Origin: Cytophagia bacterium
GTDB lineage: Bacteria > Bacteroidota > Bacteroidia > UBA7662
Direction: 5' to 3'
Assembly (NCBI GenBank): GCA_009926405.1
Contig: RFOZ01000013.1
Location: 1 to 23,280 of the forward strand
Length of the DNA stretch: 23,280 bases
Numbering within the stretch: position 1 is the first letter of the stretch; each line of letters begins with the position of its first letter. Shown piece after piece: positions 22,519-23,280 of this stretch. The position numbers were made by a program, and so were the translations under genes. Below the pieces are notes generated by a model. It was not told the DNA's origin. It ran no database searches and worked only from the letters and a program-made list of their open reading frames with translations.

Positions 22519-23280
22519 ATGTTTATGAATCGTTCTTGGGGTCTTTGGTTAGACCAACGCACAAAAGCATTTGGATTGCTGGTTGGTCTTTTTCTCTGGG
22601 GTTACAACGCCCTGGGTCAGCTGCATGTTGTTTTGGATTCGGTTCCAAGCTATACTCCGGCCGGAGCAACGATTTACTTGGCGGGTTCTTTTAACAATTG
22701 GAATCCCTCGTCAGCAGCGCACGCGCTTACTTGGAGGCCGGATTCAACCCGGGCTCTGACACTTCCCGCAGGATCCGGAACCCTTGCTTTCAAGTTCACC
22801 CGGGGCTCGTGGGCGTCGGTTGAAGGGAATGCATCCGGTTCCTTTCGGCCGAACCGGACTTATACCTACGGGAACGGAGATACCGTTCGACTCAAAGTTC
22901 TGAGTTGGGAGGATTTGCACAGCGGAAGTGGTGGAGGCGGAGGAGGAGGATACTTGGGAGGTCTCGGCGGCTCCCTGAAGACGAATTTGGACCGGGACAA
23001 CGGCGGCAACGGTGGAAGCGCCGGACAGAATTTCTCCGCCGGCCTCATCGGGGCCAGCGCCACCTACAGTTCGGTCAGTGGCGGCGCCACGGTCACTTTT
23101 AATTACCAGCAGCCGGCGCTGACTCTGACCGATGCCACCGTCATGATCACCGGTGGATTTTTGGAAGGGGACACGCTCAGCCTGGCCCAGTCTTACCCCG
23201 GGCCGATCACCGCCCAGTACAACAGTCAGACCGGGATCCTGCGGCTGAGCGGATCCGGCAACCTAACCGTCTGGCAGACG
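22519..23280 (+). CDS. Secreted protein with starch-binding-like N-terminal domain and adhesin-like repeat, 3' end outside window
   Basis: There are 254 codons, open at the right edge. The start is ATG 22519 or, 6 bases later, ATG 22525. A signal peptide ends near NALGQ (about residue 34). Residues 36-136 resemble a CBM20/CBM48-type glucan-binding or esterase N-terminal domain: GATIYLAGSFNNWNP, LAFKFTRGSWASVEGN and VRLKVLSWEDL. A linker with a run of seven glycines follows (about 137-146), then a segment rich in Gly, Ser and Thr (TLTDATVMITGGF, GILRLSGSGNLTVWQ) like repeats in large adhesins or cadherin-type surface proteins. In Bacteroidota proteins that I know with this N-terminal domain, an alpha/beta-hydrolase esterase usually follows, which is not seen here. 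The last ~300 bases are about 62-67% GC by hand count, against about 50% just upstream. It starts 10 bases after the LuxE-like gene and is probably co-transcribed with it. Confidence 0.65.
   Translation, partial: MFMNRSWGLWLDQRTKAFGLLVGLFLWGYNALGQLHVVLDSVPSYTPAGATIYLAGSFNNWNPSSAAHALTWRPDSTRALTLPAGSGTLAFKFTRGSWASVEGNASGSFRPNRTYTYGNGDTVRLKVLSWEDLHSGSGGGGGGGYLGGLGGSLKTNLDRDNGGNGGSAGQNFSAGLIGASATYSSVSGGATVTFNYQQPALTLTDATVMITGGFLEGDTLSLAQSYPGPITAQYNSQTGILRLSGSGNLTVWQT

Noticed and set aside
1..23280. CRISPR array, insertion sequence, prophage or integron
   Set aside because: I saw no regularly spaced direct repeats, transposase or integrase motifs, or terminal inverted repeats. The only tRNA gene has no integrase or 3'-end duplication nearby.

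Overview
The window looks like chromosomal DNA of a Bacteroidota bacterium with a type IX secretion system (T9SS). Three lines of evidence agree. Several secreted proteins end in T9SS type A sorting domains, and there is a PorQ homologue. The -7 promoter element typical of the phylum (TAnnTTTG) occurs repeatedly just upstream of start codons. The housekeeping proteins (TypA, Cmk, DnaA, HisS, HutH, Lgt) have the sequence features expected of Bacteroidota. Composition is moderate (roughly half GC by eye), and the genome is compact, with very short gaps and several overlapping genes. I cannot name a genus.

Layout. Positions 1-1094 (minus) hold a secreted endonuclease I family nuclease, cut by the left edge. 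Positions 1175-5871 (plus) hold two large exported proteins: a choice-of-anchor V-like protein with one CxxCH motif, and an M43 (pappalysin-type) metalloprotease. They share a paralogous module made of a carboxypeptidase-regulatory-like domain, a degenerate dockerin-like segment and a cohesin-like beta domain. Position 5951 starts a membrane fatty acid hydroxylase/sterol desaturase. Next come a terminator and tRNA-Asp(GTC) on the minus strand, with a divergent promoter pair serving typA. typA and cmk converge with a 4-base overlap. cmk and a DEAD-box RNA helicase diverge across only 30 bases. dnaA, hisS and hutH form a tight plus-strand run, and lgt converges on it. Divergent promoters separate lgt from another T9SS cargo protein (16749-18392).

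From 21355 down to 18371 (minus) there is a probable operon of a small lipoprotein, porQ and a secreted GH13 alpha-amylase-family enzyme. Its start codon overlaps that of a divergent LuxE-like acyl-protein synthetase gene at 21354. That gene is followed at 22519 by a secreted protein with a starch-binding-like N-terminal domain, cut by the right edge. The last ~350 bases encode a glycine-rich linker and an adhesin-like segment of visibly higher GC.

How the genes fit together. Most accessory genes concern the cell envelope and exported proteins: T9SS cargo, the T9SS outer-membrane component PorQ, Lgt for lipoproteins, a secreted glucan-acting enzyme and a probable glucan-binding protein. The rest is core replication, translation and nucleotide metabolism. 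I see no CRISPR array, insertion sequence, prophage or integration site. The most unusual signals are the shared dockerin/cohesin-like module in adjacent exported proteins, the interlocked divergent starts at 21353-21356, the hisS-hutH coupling and the possible chimeric junction near the right edge. None is proven to be a new system.
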